From the NCBI RefSeq assembly GCF_027587205.1, contig NZ_JAPDOD010000091.1, positions 1 through 19,554 on the forward strand: a DNA stretch of 19,554 nt. Direction: 5' to 3'. The notes beneath the pieces were generated by a model. That model worked only from the letters and a program-made list of their open reading frames with translations, was not told where the DNA came from and ran no database searches. Positions 13,232-19,554 of this stretch are shown in pieces. The DNA is from Solirubrobacter ginsenosidimutans (GTDB lineage: Bacteria; Actinomycetota; Thermoleophilia; Solirubrobacterales; Solirubrobacteraceae). The translations under genes and the position numbers were made by a program. Within the stretch, counting starts at the first letter, position 1. Each line of letters opens with the position of its first letter.

Positions 13232-15023
13232 CCTTCACCGCGGATTTCGTGGACCCCGAGGTGATGTGCAGCGTGTAGTGGCCGGCGCGGACCTTCCCGC
13301 GCAGCGCGACCTTCGCGCCACCGGTTCCGGTCGCGACGGTCCTGCCCGCCTTCGCCAGGCGCAGCGAGACCTTGCCCTTGGCCTGCTTGGTGGTGCAGCT
13401 GACCTTGTTCTTCTTCTTGCCGGTCAGCTTGCAGGAGACGGAGAGCTTCTTGGCCGCGGCGCCGGGGTCGCCCTTCGGGCCGGCCGGACCCTGCGGGCCC
13501 GCCGCGCCCGGTGAGGCGTTGACCGTCGGACCAGGCTCGCCCTGCGGGCCGGCGTCGCCCTTCGGGCCTGCCGGGCCGGCGGGACCGGCGACCGCCGGCG
13601 GCAGATCGGCGCGCACGAGCACGGCCTGGTCGAGCGTCGCGTCGGTGCCGGCCCGGTAGCCGGCGGCGACGACCTTCGTCCCGTTGGACACGGTCGTCGA
13701 TCCGAAGAAGGAGTCGGCGGTGCCGCCCAGGTCGACCTGCAGAGCGGATTCCAGCGCCGAGCCGTCGGGCTTGATGGTGAGGATCAGGCCGTCCAGGTCG
13801 GCCGGCGGCGGATTCGTGCCGCCGGCCTGAGGCGGAGCGGTGCTGCCGACGGTCACGATCCGGCCGTCGCCGAGCACGGTCAGGTCGCGGGCGCGGTCGG
13901 CGCCGTTGATGCGGTTGTACGTGAACAGGCCGTTCTGGGCGAATGTCAGGTCGTAGGTGCCGTTGGCGTTGAAGCGATACACCACGACATCGATGCCGTT
14001 GGCGGGGGTCGTCGAGCGGCCGCCGTAGCCGGCGAGGACGTACTTGTCGCCCTGCGGCGCGATGTCGTAGACCTCGGCCGAGCCGTTCGGGGCGGGGCCG
14101 CCGACCTCGGCCGTCGCGACGCCGCCGGTGCCGAACGTGGCGTCCGCCGTGCCGTTGGCGTTGTAGCGGAAGAGGAACGGGCGGGTCGTGCCGCCGATGC
14201 CGGTGCCGTAGGAGGTCGCGACGACCTTGCCGTCGGCCTGCACCAGGCCCTGCCGCGGGTTCTCGCTGACCCCGGCGTTGCGGGTGATCGCGATGCCGCC
14301 CGAGCCGAACGCCGGGTCCGGCTCGCCGTCGGCGGCCTTGAGCTGGACGATGGCGATGTCGCGGTCGGCGCGCGCCGCTTCGCCGGTGTCGAGCCCCTTG
14401 GACGCGACGACCACGATCTCGCCGGTCGGGCGCAGCATCAGGCCGTAGGACTGGTCGGTCGTCTGGCCGCTCAGCGTCGCCGACGGCCCGCCGTTGGAGA
14501 GGTCGATGCGCTTGACGCCGCCGGTGCCGAACGTCGGGTCCGGCGTGCCGTCGGCGTTCAGGCGGGCGACGTAGACGTCGATGTCACGGCTGTCGGGCTT
14601 GCCCGCCGCGGGCGGCGTCTCGGCCTGTCCCGAGATGACGATCTTGCCGTCGGCCTGGACGACGATGCCACGCGCGATCTCGGCGGTCCCGGTCGGTGCC
14701 GTGCCGGACGGTGGCGCTGCGAACGGGCCGGTGACGACGTTGACGATCGCCTTGCCGTGGTCGCCGAAGCCGTCGACGAGCTCGCCGCCCGCGTCCACCC
14801 GCGTGACCACGAACGCCCGGTCGGTGCCGGCGACGGTCGTGTAGCCGACGTTGTAGGTCCCGCCGCCCGGGGCACGGGTGGTGTTCTGGTAGCGGTCGCT
14901 CAGCGGCGACAACGACGTGAACGCCGTGCCGTTGATCCCGAAGGTGTCGTCCAAGCCGGCGTAGGCGTTCGGCGCGATCGCGAACGTCCCCGCGACGGCG
15001 AGGGCTCCTGCGAGTTTTCTCAT
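13218..15023 (-). CDS. Secreted delta-60-repeat protein with collagen-like stretch
   Basis: A 601-residue exported protein. A signal peptide covers residues 1-22 (cleavage AYA-GLDD). Six delta-60-type units follow, marked by DxTFGxxG-like motifs (LDDTFGINGT, VDGFGDHGK, PDPTFGTGG, PDPAFGSGG, ADATFGTGG, YDLTFAQNG) and by strands such as QADGKIVISG. Residues 480-524 are a collagen-like Gly-X-Y run (GPAGPAGPKGDAGPQGEPGP, then a second block), interrupted once by TVNASP. The last 77 residues are Lys/Thr-rich with two cysteines and look like a small beta-sandwich. The repeats probably form a beta-propeller on the cell surface. The Shine-Dalgarno GGAGGA sits three bases before ATG 15023. Its gene is divergent, 45 bp from the next exported protein. 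The molecular function is unknown. Confidence 0.88.
   Translation of the reverse strand: MRKLAGALAVAGTFAIAPNAYAGLDDTFGINGTAFTSLSPLSDRYQNTTRAPGGGTYNVGYTTVAGTDRAFVVTRVDAGGELVDGFGDHGKAIVNVVTGPFAAPPSGTAPTGTAEIARGIVVQADGKIVISGQAETPPAAGKPDSRDIDVYVARLNADGTPDPTFGTGGVKRIDLSNGGPSATLSGQTTDQSYGLMLRPTGEIVVVASKGLDTGEAARADRDIAIVQLKAADGEPDPAFGSGGIAITRNAGVSENPRQGLVQADGKVVATSYGTGIGGTTRPFLFRYNANGTADATFGTGGVATAEVGGPAPNGSAEVYDIAPQGDKYVLAGYGGRSTTPANGIDVVVYRFNANGTYDLTFAQNGLFTYNRINGADRARDLTVLGDGRIVTVGSTAPPQAGGTNPPPADLDGLILTIKPDGSALESALQVDLGGTADSFFGSTTVSNGTKVVAAGYRAGTDATLDQAVLVRADLPPAVAGPAGPAGPKGDAGPQGEPGPTVNASPGAAGPQGPAGPKGDPGAAAKKLSVSCKLTGKKKNKVSCTTKQAKGKVSLRLAKAGRTVATGTGGAKVALRGKVRAGHYTLHITSGSTKSAVKVTLR
13452..13586 (-). 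repeat. Collagen-like Gly-X-Y coding segment
   Basis: This part of the delta-60 gene encodes residues 480-524, two blocks of Gly-X-Y triplets containing GPKGDAG and GPKGDPG, separated by a short non-triplet segment. Such runs in bacterial surface proteins can form trimeric triple helices that act as stalks. Here the segment links the repeat domain to the C-terminal domain. Confidence 0.85.
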
Positions 15024-15026
15024 TGT

Positions 15027-15032
15027 TCCTCC
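15027..15032 (-). promoter_or_regulatory. Strong Shine-Dalgarno of the delta-60 gene
   Basis: GGAGGA on the minus strand, three bases before ATG 15023. It fixes this start and contrasts with most genes in the window, which lack a recognisable ribosome-binding site. Confidence 0.75.
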
Positions 15033-15052
15033 ATCACGCTTTCATCGTCCGT

Positions 15053-15063
15053 TAACCTACCTT
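15053..15063 (+). promoter_or_regulatory. Putative -10 region for a leaderless or near-leaderless transcript
   Basis: Two overlapping TANNNT matches, TAACCT (15053-15058) and TACCTT (15058-15063), precede ATG 15069 by 10 and 5 bases. No Shine-Dalgarno is present before that ATG, so transcription may start at or just before the codon. TACCTT is the same hexamer seen before the hydrolase GTG at 8791. Confidence 0.35.
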
Positions 15064-15068
15064 GACAG

Positions 15069-16604
15069 ATGAAATTAGGCGCGTCTATCACCCTCCTGCT
15101 CGTCCTCCTGTTCGCGGCGCCGGCCGGCGCCGCGACGTCCCCGAACGCCTGCCGGTACTCGTTCGACACGCTCTACCGGGACATGCCGGTGGCGATCGAC
15201 ACCACCGTCACCGCGCCCGGGGAGGTCATCCCGGGGGACACGCTTCAGTCCGCGGCCGGCACCGCGGGCGTCGAGCTGCCGGGCTACCTGGCGTCGTTCG
15301 GATATGCCGTCCGCCTCCTGCACGCCGGCAGGAACGACATCCCGGTGAAGGTCTGGATCGCCCTGCGCGCGACCAACACCAAGGAGCGCGTGCAGGTGGT
15401 CGGGCCGATCACCGTGACGGCGACGACCACGATCACCGTCGACCCCGCCGACGACGACCGCTTCCTCAGCGCGACGCCCTTCACGTACACGACGCCGGTC
15501 GTCCCGGAGCTGACGTGGACCGCCGTCGGCGGCGACGTCGTCATCGCGCAGGACGCGGGCGGCAGCCTGCCGCAGCTCCCGGTCGGCACCAACGGCGCCC
15601 TGCGCACCGTGACCGGCAGCGCCGTGATCGAGGCGGCGTTCGCCGGCGGAGCATCGATCTACATGGACTGCCGCCCAGGGCACACGACCGGCATCGAGTT
15701 CGACTTCGCCGGCCCGACGTACGCGCCCGGGCCATCGACGCCGATCGGCACCGTCAAGGGGCCGAAGAACCTGATGTGCATCGACGCCGGCGCGCTGAAA
15801 GCCGTGCGCGGCGTGCTGCGCACGGCGGGTGCGCCGGCCGAGTACACCGTCGGCTCGCCGTACACGCTCCCGCCGGTCACGCTCGACACCGACCAGGGAT
15901 ACGCGTCGGCCGCGGTCACGATCGCCGCGGCCAATACGGTCGAGAAGACGCAGACCGTGGCGCCCGGGACGGCGACGACCTGGACGCCGACCGGAGACGG
16001 CCCGCTGCGGTTCACGCTCGCGCTCCCGCGCTCGACCGCCCCCTACGGGAGCGTCCAGCTCGCCACCGCGGGCGGAGCGCTCGATTGCGCTCCGGCCGCG
16101 ATCCGGACGCCGCAGCCGGGGCAGTACGCGTTCGATCCGAACCTGGACACGCCGGTGTTCGCGAGCGCGGTCAGACGTGAGGAGCCGGCTCCCGAGGTCA
16201 CGCCGACGCCCACCCCGATCGCGACCGCCGCCCCGGCTCCCGCACCCACCGCGACGCCGACCCCGACGCCGGTCCTGAAGGCGCCGGCGGGCACGATCGC
16301 CTCGACCAAGCTCACCAGCCGCGGCGGCAGGCTCCAGTTGCGGCTGCGCTGCCCGTCGGGCTCATCCAGCTGCCGCGGGAGGATCACCGTCGTGACGGCG
16401 GCCAAGCCCAGGCGCTCGCTGGCGGCGCGGGCCAGCTACGCGATCGCGCCCGGCAAGCAGCGCACGGTCACGCTGAAGCTGAGCGCGGCGGGCCGCAGCG
16501 CGGTCAAGCGTCACCGCTCGGTCAAGGCGCGCGTGACGCTCACGACGAGCGCGGGCGTCACCGCCACGCGCACCGTCGCGCTGTCTCAGCGGCGGGGATC
16601 GTAG
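15069..16604 (+). CDS. Secreted multidomain protein with Pro/Thr linker, function unknown
   Basis: A 511-residue exported protein. The signal peptide is residues 1-21 (MKLGASITLLLVLLFAAPAG, cleavage near AGA-AT). Two beta-rich regions follow, each bounded by a cysteine pair: Cys28...Cys201 and Cys237...Cys340. They loosely resemble each other, as well as actinobacterial DUF6801-type wall proteins, but that match is only by eye. Residues 371-408 are a Pro/Thr/Ala linker with PTPTP repeats. The C-terminal domain (about 409-511) is basic and beta-rich with Cys428-Cys435, similar in style to the end of the divergent delta-60 protein. Start ATG 15069 is fixed by the signal peptide. Probably surface-exposed or released. 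The last 19 bases overlap the small minus-strand ORF. Confidence 0.85.
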   Translation: MKLGASITLLLVLLFAAPAGAATSPNACRYSFDTLYRDMPVAIDTTVTAPGEVIPGDTLQSAAGTAGVELPGYLASFGYAVRLLHAGRNDIPVKVWIALRATNTKERVQVVGPITVTATTTITVDPADDDRFLSATPFTYTTPVVPELTWTAVGGDVVIAQDAGGSLPQLPVGTNGALRTVTGSAVIEAAFAGGASIYMDCRPGHTTGIEFDFAGPTYAPGPSTPIGTVKGPKNLMCIDAGALKAVRGVLRTAGAPAEYTVGSPYTLPPVTLDTDQGYASAAVTIAAANTVEKTQTVAPGTATTWTPTGDGPLRFTLALPRSTAPYGSVQLATAGGALDCAPAAIRTPQPGQYAFDPNLDTPVFASAVRREEPAPEVTPTPTPIATAAPAPAPTATPTPTPVLKAPAGTIASTKLTSRGGRLQLRLRCPSGSSSCRGRITVVTAAKPRRSLAARASYAIAPGKQRTVTLKLSAAGRSAVKRHRSVKARVTLTTSAGVTATRTVALSQRRGS

Positions 16605-16753
16605 TCGTCGTTGACCACGTCGATCAGGGCGCGGATCGTGGGGGAGAGCTTGGCCTGTTCGTTCAGGCCCGCCATCCCCGCGCCGCGGGAAGCGGCGATC
16701 TGGCCCTGGTACACGTGGAGCATGGTCTTGGCGCTGGGCATGTGTCTGCACAT
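16586..16753 (-). CDS. Small uncharacterised protein (55 residues)
   Basis: A minus-strand frame from ATG 16753 (or ATG 16741, 51 residues) ends at TGA 16586-16588. The residues are balanced and protein-like (MLHVYQGQIAASRGAGMAGL, then LSPTIRALIDVVNDDYDPRR), with no Arg/Ser-rich shadow character. Third codon positions are almost all G or C. No signal peptide or membrane segment is seen; the C-terminus is acidic (NDDYD). There is no good Shine-Dalgarno. A TTGTATGTAACC stretch just upstream, beyond the MMPL terminator, could supply its own promoter. It overlaps the convergent exported-protein gene by 19 bases. The family is not recognised. Confidence 0.6.
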   Translation of the reverse strand: MCRHMPSAKTMLHVYQGQIAASRGAGMAGLNEQAKLSPTIRALIDVVNDDYDPRR

Positions 16754-16782
16754 AGGAGCGCCGGGCGCGTTGGTTACATACA

Positions 16783-16809
16783 AACGGCCCGCCACATGGG
16801 CGGGCCGTT
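16783..16809. terminator. Strong bidirectional terminator hairpin
   Basis: An 11-bp perfect stem (AACGGCCCGCC / GGCGGGCCGTT) encloses loop ACATG, 25 bases past the MMPL stop. On the minus strand it is followed by TGTATGTAACC, and on the plus strand by CTATACC. It should end MMPL transcription and may also stop readthrough from the plus-strand exported-protein gene. Confidence 0.85.
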
Positions 16810-16833
16810 CTATACCTTCGGTCGATTGACGAG

Positions 16834-19017
16834 CTAGGCGGGTGAGGGCGCGGGGCGCAGACGCGGGGCGCGGTGGGGCTTCTCGCCGCCGTTGCCCTCG
16901 ATGTCGAGCTCCGGAATCCACTGCAGCCAGCGCGGCAGGTACCAGTTCCAGTCGCCGAGCAGCTTCATCGAGGCGGGCAGCAGCACGCCGCGGATGATCG
17001 TCGCGTCGACGAGGATGGCGAAGGCGAGGCCGACGCCCATCTGCTTGGAGTCCAGCGAGCTCGTGGTGGCGAACTCGGCGAAGACGGCGACCATGATGAT
17101 CGCGGCGGCCGTGATCGTGCCGGCCGTGGTCTTGATGCCGTGGGCGACGGCGTTCTCGGAGCTCATGCCGCTCTTCCAGGCCTCGCGGACCCGGCTCAGG
17201 ATGAAGACGTGGTAGTCCATCGACAGGCCGAAGAGGATCACGAAGAGGAACAGCGGGAGCCAGGAGGTGACGGCGCCGTTGGACTCGAAGCCGAGCAGCT
17301 TCTCGCCGTGGCCGTCCTGGAAGACGAGCTTCAGCAGGCCGTAGGACGCGCCCACCGACAGCAGGTTGAGGATGATGGCCTTGATCGGGATGACGATCGA
17401 GCGGAACGTGGCGAGCATCAGCAGGAACGCGAGCCCGAGCACGAAGGCGAACACGATCGGGGTCTTGCTCTTCATCACCTGGTTGAAGTCGGCCGTCGAG
17501 GCGGCGATGCCGGTGACGTCGGCGGTGGCCTTGCCGTCGAGCCGGTTGAACGCGGCCGGGATCGTGTCCTGGCGCAGGTGGGCGAGGCCGTCCATGGCGG
17601 CGTCGTTGACGCCGCTGCCCGGCAGCCCGACGTTGACGCGGGCGACCGTGTGGTTCGGGTTGATGTCGACCTCGGCCGGGTGCAGCTGGTTGATCGCGTG
17701 CTTGATCTCCGGCGTGCGGACGTCGGCGGCCTTGACGACGACGGTGGCGTAGTCGGCCTCGGCGGGGAACGCCTTCTGGACCTTCAAGTACGTCTGGATG
17801 GTGGGCTCGGACTTGTCGTAGGACTCGATGCCCGGGAGCTTGGTCTGCATGCCCAGCGCCGGCACGGCGAGGGCGACGAGCATGCCGCCGGCGACGACGA
17901 TGGCGACGACGGGGTGACGCATGACGCGGTCGGTCAGCCAGCCCCACATGCGGGACTCGCGGGCCTGCGACTGGCGGCGGCCGATGAACGGCAGGCGGCC
18001 CTTCTCGACCTTGTCGCCCAGTGCGCCGAGCACGGCGGGCAGCACGGTCAGGGAGCCGATGACGGCGACGGCGACGACGAGGATGACCGCGAGGCCCATG
18101 CTCATGAAGATGGTGTTGCCGGTCAGGAACATGCCGGCCATCGCGGTGATGACGGTCAGGCCGGAGATCAGGACGGCGCGGCCTGAAGTGGCGGAGGCGA
18201 TGTCGATCGCGTCGAGCTTGCTCTTGCCCTTGGCGCGCTCCTCACGCTCGCGGCGGATGTAGAAGAGCGAGTAGTCGACCCCGACCGCGAGGCCGATCAG
18301 CATGATCGCCGGCAGCGCGATGTCGTCCATCGGCATGATCTGGCTGGCCAGCGCGACGACGCCCGTGGTGCCGAAGATGGCCGTGATGGCGAGGATCAGC
18401 GGCACCGAGGCGGCGACGAGCGCGCCGAAGGTCAGCAGCAGGATCACCAGCGTCACGATCATCGAGCGCATGTTCGAGGCGCTCTCCTCCTTCTTGGAGG
18501 TCTTGTCGAGCTCGTGCATCATGCTGGCGGCGCCGAACTGCTCGACGGCCAGGCTCTTGTGCCGCGCGGCGACGCCGCTGGTCGCGTTCAGGATCGGCTC
18601 GACCTTGTCGATCGCCTTCGCCGGGTCGCCCGTGATGTCGAACTGCACAAGGGCGGAGTGGCCGTCGTTCGAGACGAGCGCAGGGGTCACGTCGGCGACG
18701 TTCTTCTGCTTGGCGACGGTCTGGCTGACGTCCTTGATCGCCGCCTTGAAGGCCGGGTCCTTGGCGGACGCGGACTTGCTCTGGATCAGGACCATCTCGC
18801 CCGACGTCTCGGGGAAGCCGGCCTTCTCGAGGATCGTCTCGGCGCGGCGGCTCTCGCCGTCGAAGGACTTGGCGGCATCCGGCTTCTGCTGGCCGAGCGC
18901 GCCGCCGATCATGAACGCGATGACGATGAACGCGAGCCAGCCGAAGATGGCGGTCTTGCGGTGACGGGCACTCCAGTGCCCCGCCCGGGCGGCGAGGCCC
19001 TTGGGCTTAGTAGACAT
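16834..19017 (-). CDS. MMPL-family RND transporter
   Basis: A 727-residue inner-membrane transporter with the twofold RND layout. TM1 lies near residues 21-42, then an extracytoplasmic domain (about 43-180) and a block of TM2-6 with the signature GVDYSLFYIRREREER (246-261). The second half repeats this: one TM, a loop domain, then five TMs with GLSMDYHVFILSRVREAWKS. MMPL proteins use the proton motive force to export lipids or hydrophobic compounds, and some confer drug tolerance. The start is ATG 19017 (MSTKPKGLAARAG), preceded by AGGAGA at 19034-19029. An in-frame ATG at 19047 has no ribosome-binding site. A terminator follows at 16783-16809. The cargo is unknown; no lipid-synthesis gene is adjacent. 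Confidence 0.93.
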   Translation of the reverse strand: MSTKPKGLAARAGHWSARHRKTAIFGWLAFIVIAFMIGGALGQQKPDAAKSFDGESRRAETILEKAGFPETSGEMVLIQSKSASAKDPAFKAAIKDVSQTVAKQKNVADVTPALVSNDGHSALVQFDITGDPAKAIDKVEPILNATSGVAARHKSLAVEQFGAASMMHELDKTSKKEESASNMRSMIVTLVILLLTFGALVAASVPLILAITAIFGTTGVVALASQIMPMDDIALPAIMLIGLAVGVDYSLFYIRREREERAKGKSKLDAIDIASATSGRAVLISGLTVITAMAGMFLTGNTIFMSMGLAVILVVAVAVIGSLTVLPAVLGALGDKVEKGRLPFIGRRQSQARESRMWGWLTDRVMRHPVVAIVVAGGMLVALAVPALGMQTKLPGIESYDKSEPTIQTYLKVQKAFPAEADYATVVVKAADVRTPEIKHAINQLHPAEVDINPNHTVARVNVGLPGSGVNDAAMDGLAHLRQDTIPAAFNRLDGKATADVTGIAASTADFNQVMKSKTPIVFAFVLGLAFLLMLATFRSIVIPIKAIILNLLSVGASYGLLKLVFQDGHGEKLLGFESNGAVTSWLPLFLFVILFGLSMDYHVFILSRVREAWKSGMSSENAVAHGIKTTAGTITAAAIIMVAVFAEFATTSSLDSKQMGVGLAFAILVDATIIRGVLLPASMKLLGDWNWYLPRWLQWIPELDIEGNGGEKPHRAPRLRPAPSPA

Positions 19018-19108
19018 GGGGTTTTCGCTCTCCTGAGAAGGTCTCATTGACTTGGGGAGAGCATCGTCTTTCGGAAGCCTTTACTCGGCCGGGGTGGCAG
19101 GCGTCATG

Positions 19109-19126
19109 GGGGTCCTGCATGACCCC
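19109..19126. promoter_or_regulatory. Inverted repeat in the MMPL/DivIVA divergent region (operator candidate)
   Basis: GGGGTC (19109-19114) and GACCCC (19121-19126) are inverted copies around CTGCAT. The site sits about 90 bases upstream of the MMPL start and about 50 bases before the DivIVA-domain start. A second G-run/C-run pair follows at about 19130-19149. MMPL genes are often controlled by TetR-type repressors that bind such palindromes, but no regulator gene is visible here. A structural hairpin is the alternative. Confidence 0.35.
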
Positions 19127-19178
19127 GGATGGGGGTGTGGCTGCCCCCCCGGCGACGGTGCGGTCATCATCTGTGGGG

Positions 19179-19554
19179 ATGGCACCGAGCGGGGAGTCCC
19201 ACTCGATCTTCGTGGTCCAGCAGACGTTTCGCACCGTGCGACGCGGCTATGACCCCGACGAGGTCGATCGCCACCTGGAGCTGGTCGCGGAGATGTTCCG
19301 CTCCAGCCGGGACATGCAGCTGCAGCGCGACCTGCAGCGCCGCGAGGGCGAATTGCGGCATGAAGTGGACGCGGCGAAGCTGGAGGCCGAGGCGACGCTC
19401 GAGGGCGCGCGGCTGAAGGCCTCCGCCGACACCGCGGCGGGTGAGGCGGCGCTGCGCTCCGCCCGCTCGGAGGCCGAGCGGATCGTCGAGGCGGCGCGGG
19501 CGGAGGCCGCCGCACGGGTCGCCGCGGCGCGCGGCGAGGGCGAGGCGGCGGGGC
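19179..19554 (+). CDS. DivIVA-domain coiled-coil protein (partial, 3' end outside window)
   Basis: The first 125 codons of a protein that runs off the window edge. Starting at ATG 19179, residues 10-35 contain FVVQQTFRTVRRGYDPDEVD followed by RHLELV, the DivIVA/GpsB N-terminal signature (RGYDPDEVD) that targets curved membrane and organises polar growth or septation. From about residue 50 it becomes a long Ala/Glu/Arg heptad-rich coiled coil. The phrase AERIVEAARAEAAARVAAAR resembles the coiled-coil part of actinobacterial DivIVA paralogues and of ATP synthase b-like stalks. No strong Shine-Dalgarno is visible; GTG 19212 is a less likely internal start. It is divergent from MMPL across 161 bp. 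Whether it is the main DivIVA/Wag31 or a paralogue cannot be decided from the fragment. Confidence 0.82.
   Translation, partial: MAPSGESHSIFVVQQTFRTVRRGYDPDEVDRHLELVAEMFRSSRDMQLQRDLQRREGELRHEVDAAKLEAEATLEGARLKASADTAAGEAALRSARSEAERIVEAARAEAAARVAAARGEGEAAG

Noticed and set aside
16754..17947. 453-codon minus-strand frame running through MMPL into the small ORF
   Set aside because: The part inside MMPL is an Arg/His/Pro-rich alternative frame of the same strand. Only the last 51-55 codons look like protein.
16873..18186. 437-codon plus-strand open frame opposite MMPL
   Set aside because: Asp/Gly/Val/His-rich antisense shadow; MMPL signature motifs are on the minus strand.
1..19554. CRISPR array, tRNA, rRNA, riboswitch or transposase gene
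   Set aside because: No regularly spaced repeats, cloverleaf-like sequence, rRNA segments or transposase motifs were found on reading either strand.

Overview
The window is very GC-rich, densely coded DNA with strong G/C preference at third codon positions. The gene content is a secreted trypsin-like protease, a LuxR-family large ATPase regulator, an MMPL transporter, a DivIVA-domain protein, and secreted delta-60-repeat and Pro/Thr-linker proteins with basic beta-rich C-terminal domains. This suggests an actinobacterium, most likely of the Solirubrobacter/Conexibacter type. That placement is inferred from style and gene families, not from a marker gene.

Layout. 1-417: the tail of an upstream gene (probably azlC) is coupled to an azlD-like gene and ends at a hairpin terminator. 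417-1998: an alpha/beta hydrolase (-) diverges from a secreted MepA-like LAS metallopeptidase (+). 1995-2162: a roughly 160-bp near-perfect palindrome sits between two convergent genes and is flanked by CTAA direct repeats that carry both stop codons. 2159-4583: an MscS-type channel and a GT-C membrane glycosyltransferase, both on the minus strand. 4655-11609: a plus-strand run of secreted serine protease, small lipoprotein without a canonical start, LuxR-type AAA regulator, Cys-nucleophile alpha/beta hydrolase, and a pullulanase/limit-dextrinase-type debranching enzyme whose GTG start overlaps the hydrolase stop. 11569-13231: a GH32-like beta-propeller glycosidase (-) is almost start-to-start with a lone HisRS/HisZ-like class II synthetase core (+), which may carry a frameshift in a G run. 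13218-16604: two divergent exported proteins separated by 45 bp, one with delta-60 repeats, a collagen-like Gly-X-Y stretch and a C-terminal domain, the other with two Cys-bounded N-terminal regions, a Pro/Thr linker and a C-terminal domain. 16586-19017: a small minus-strand ORF, a strong bidirectional terminator and an MMPL transporter. 19179-end: a DivIVA-domain coiled-coil protein cut by the window edge.

No single pathway links the whole window. Two alpha-glucan or sugar glycosidases are adjacent but converge. Most other genes concern the envelope: peptidoglycan hydrolase, mechanosensitive channel, GT-C transferase, MMPL and surface proteins. The strongest candidates for something undescribed are the 160-bp palindromic insertion, the orphan HisRS-like core with its possible frameshift, and the start-less lipoprotein overlapping the protease. 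There is no CRISPR array, tRNA, rRNA or transposase gene. No stretch over 300 bases lacks a gene.
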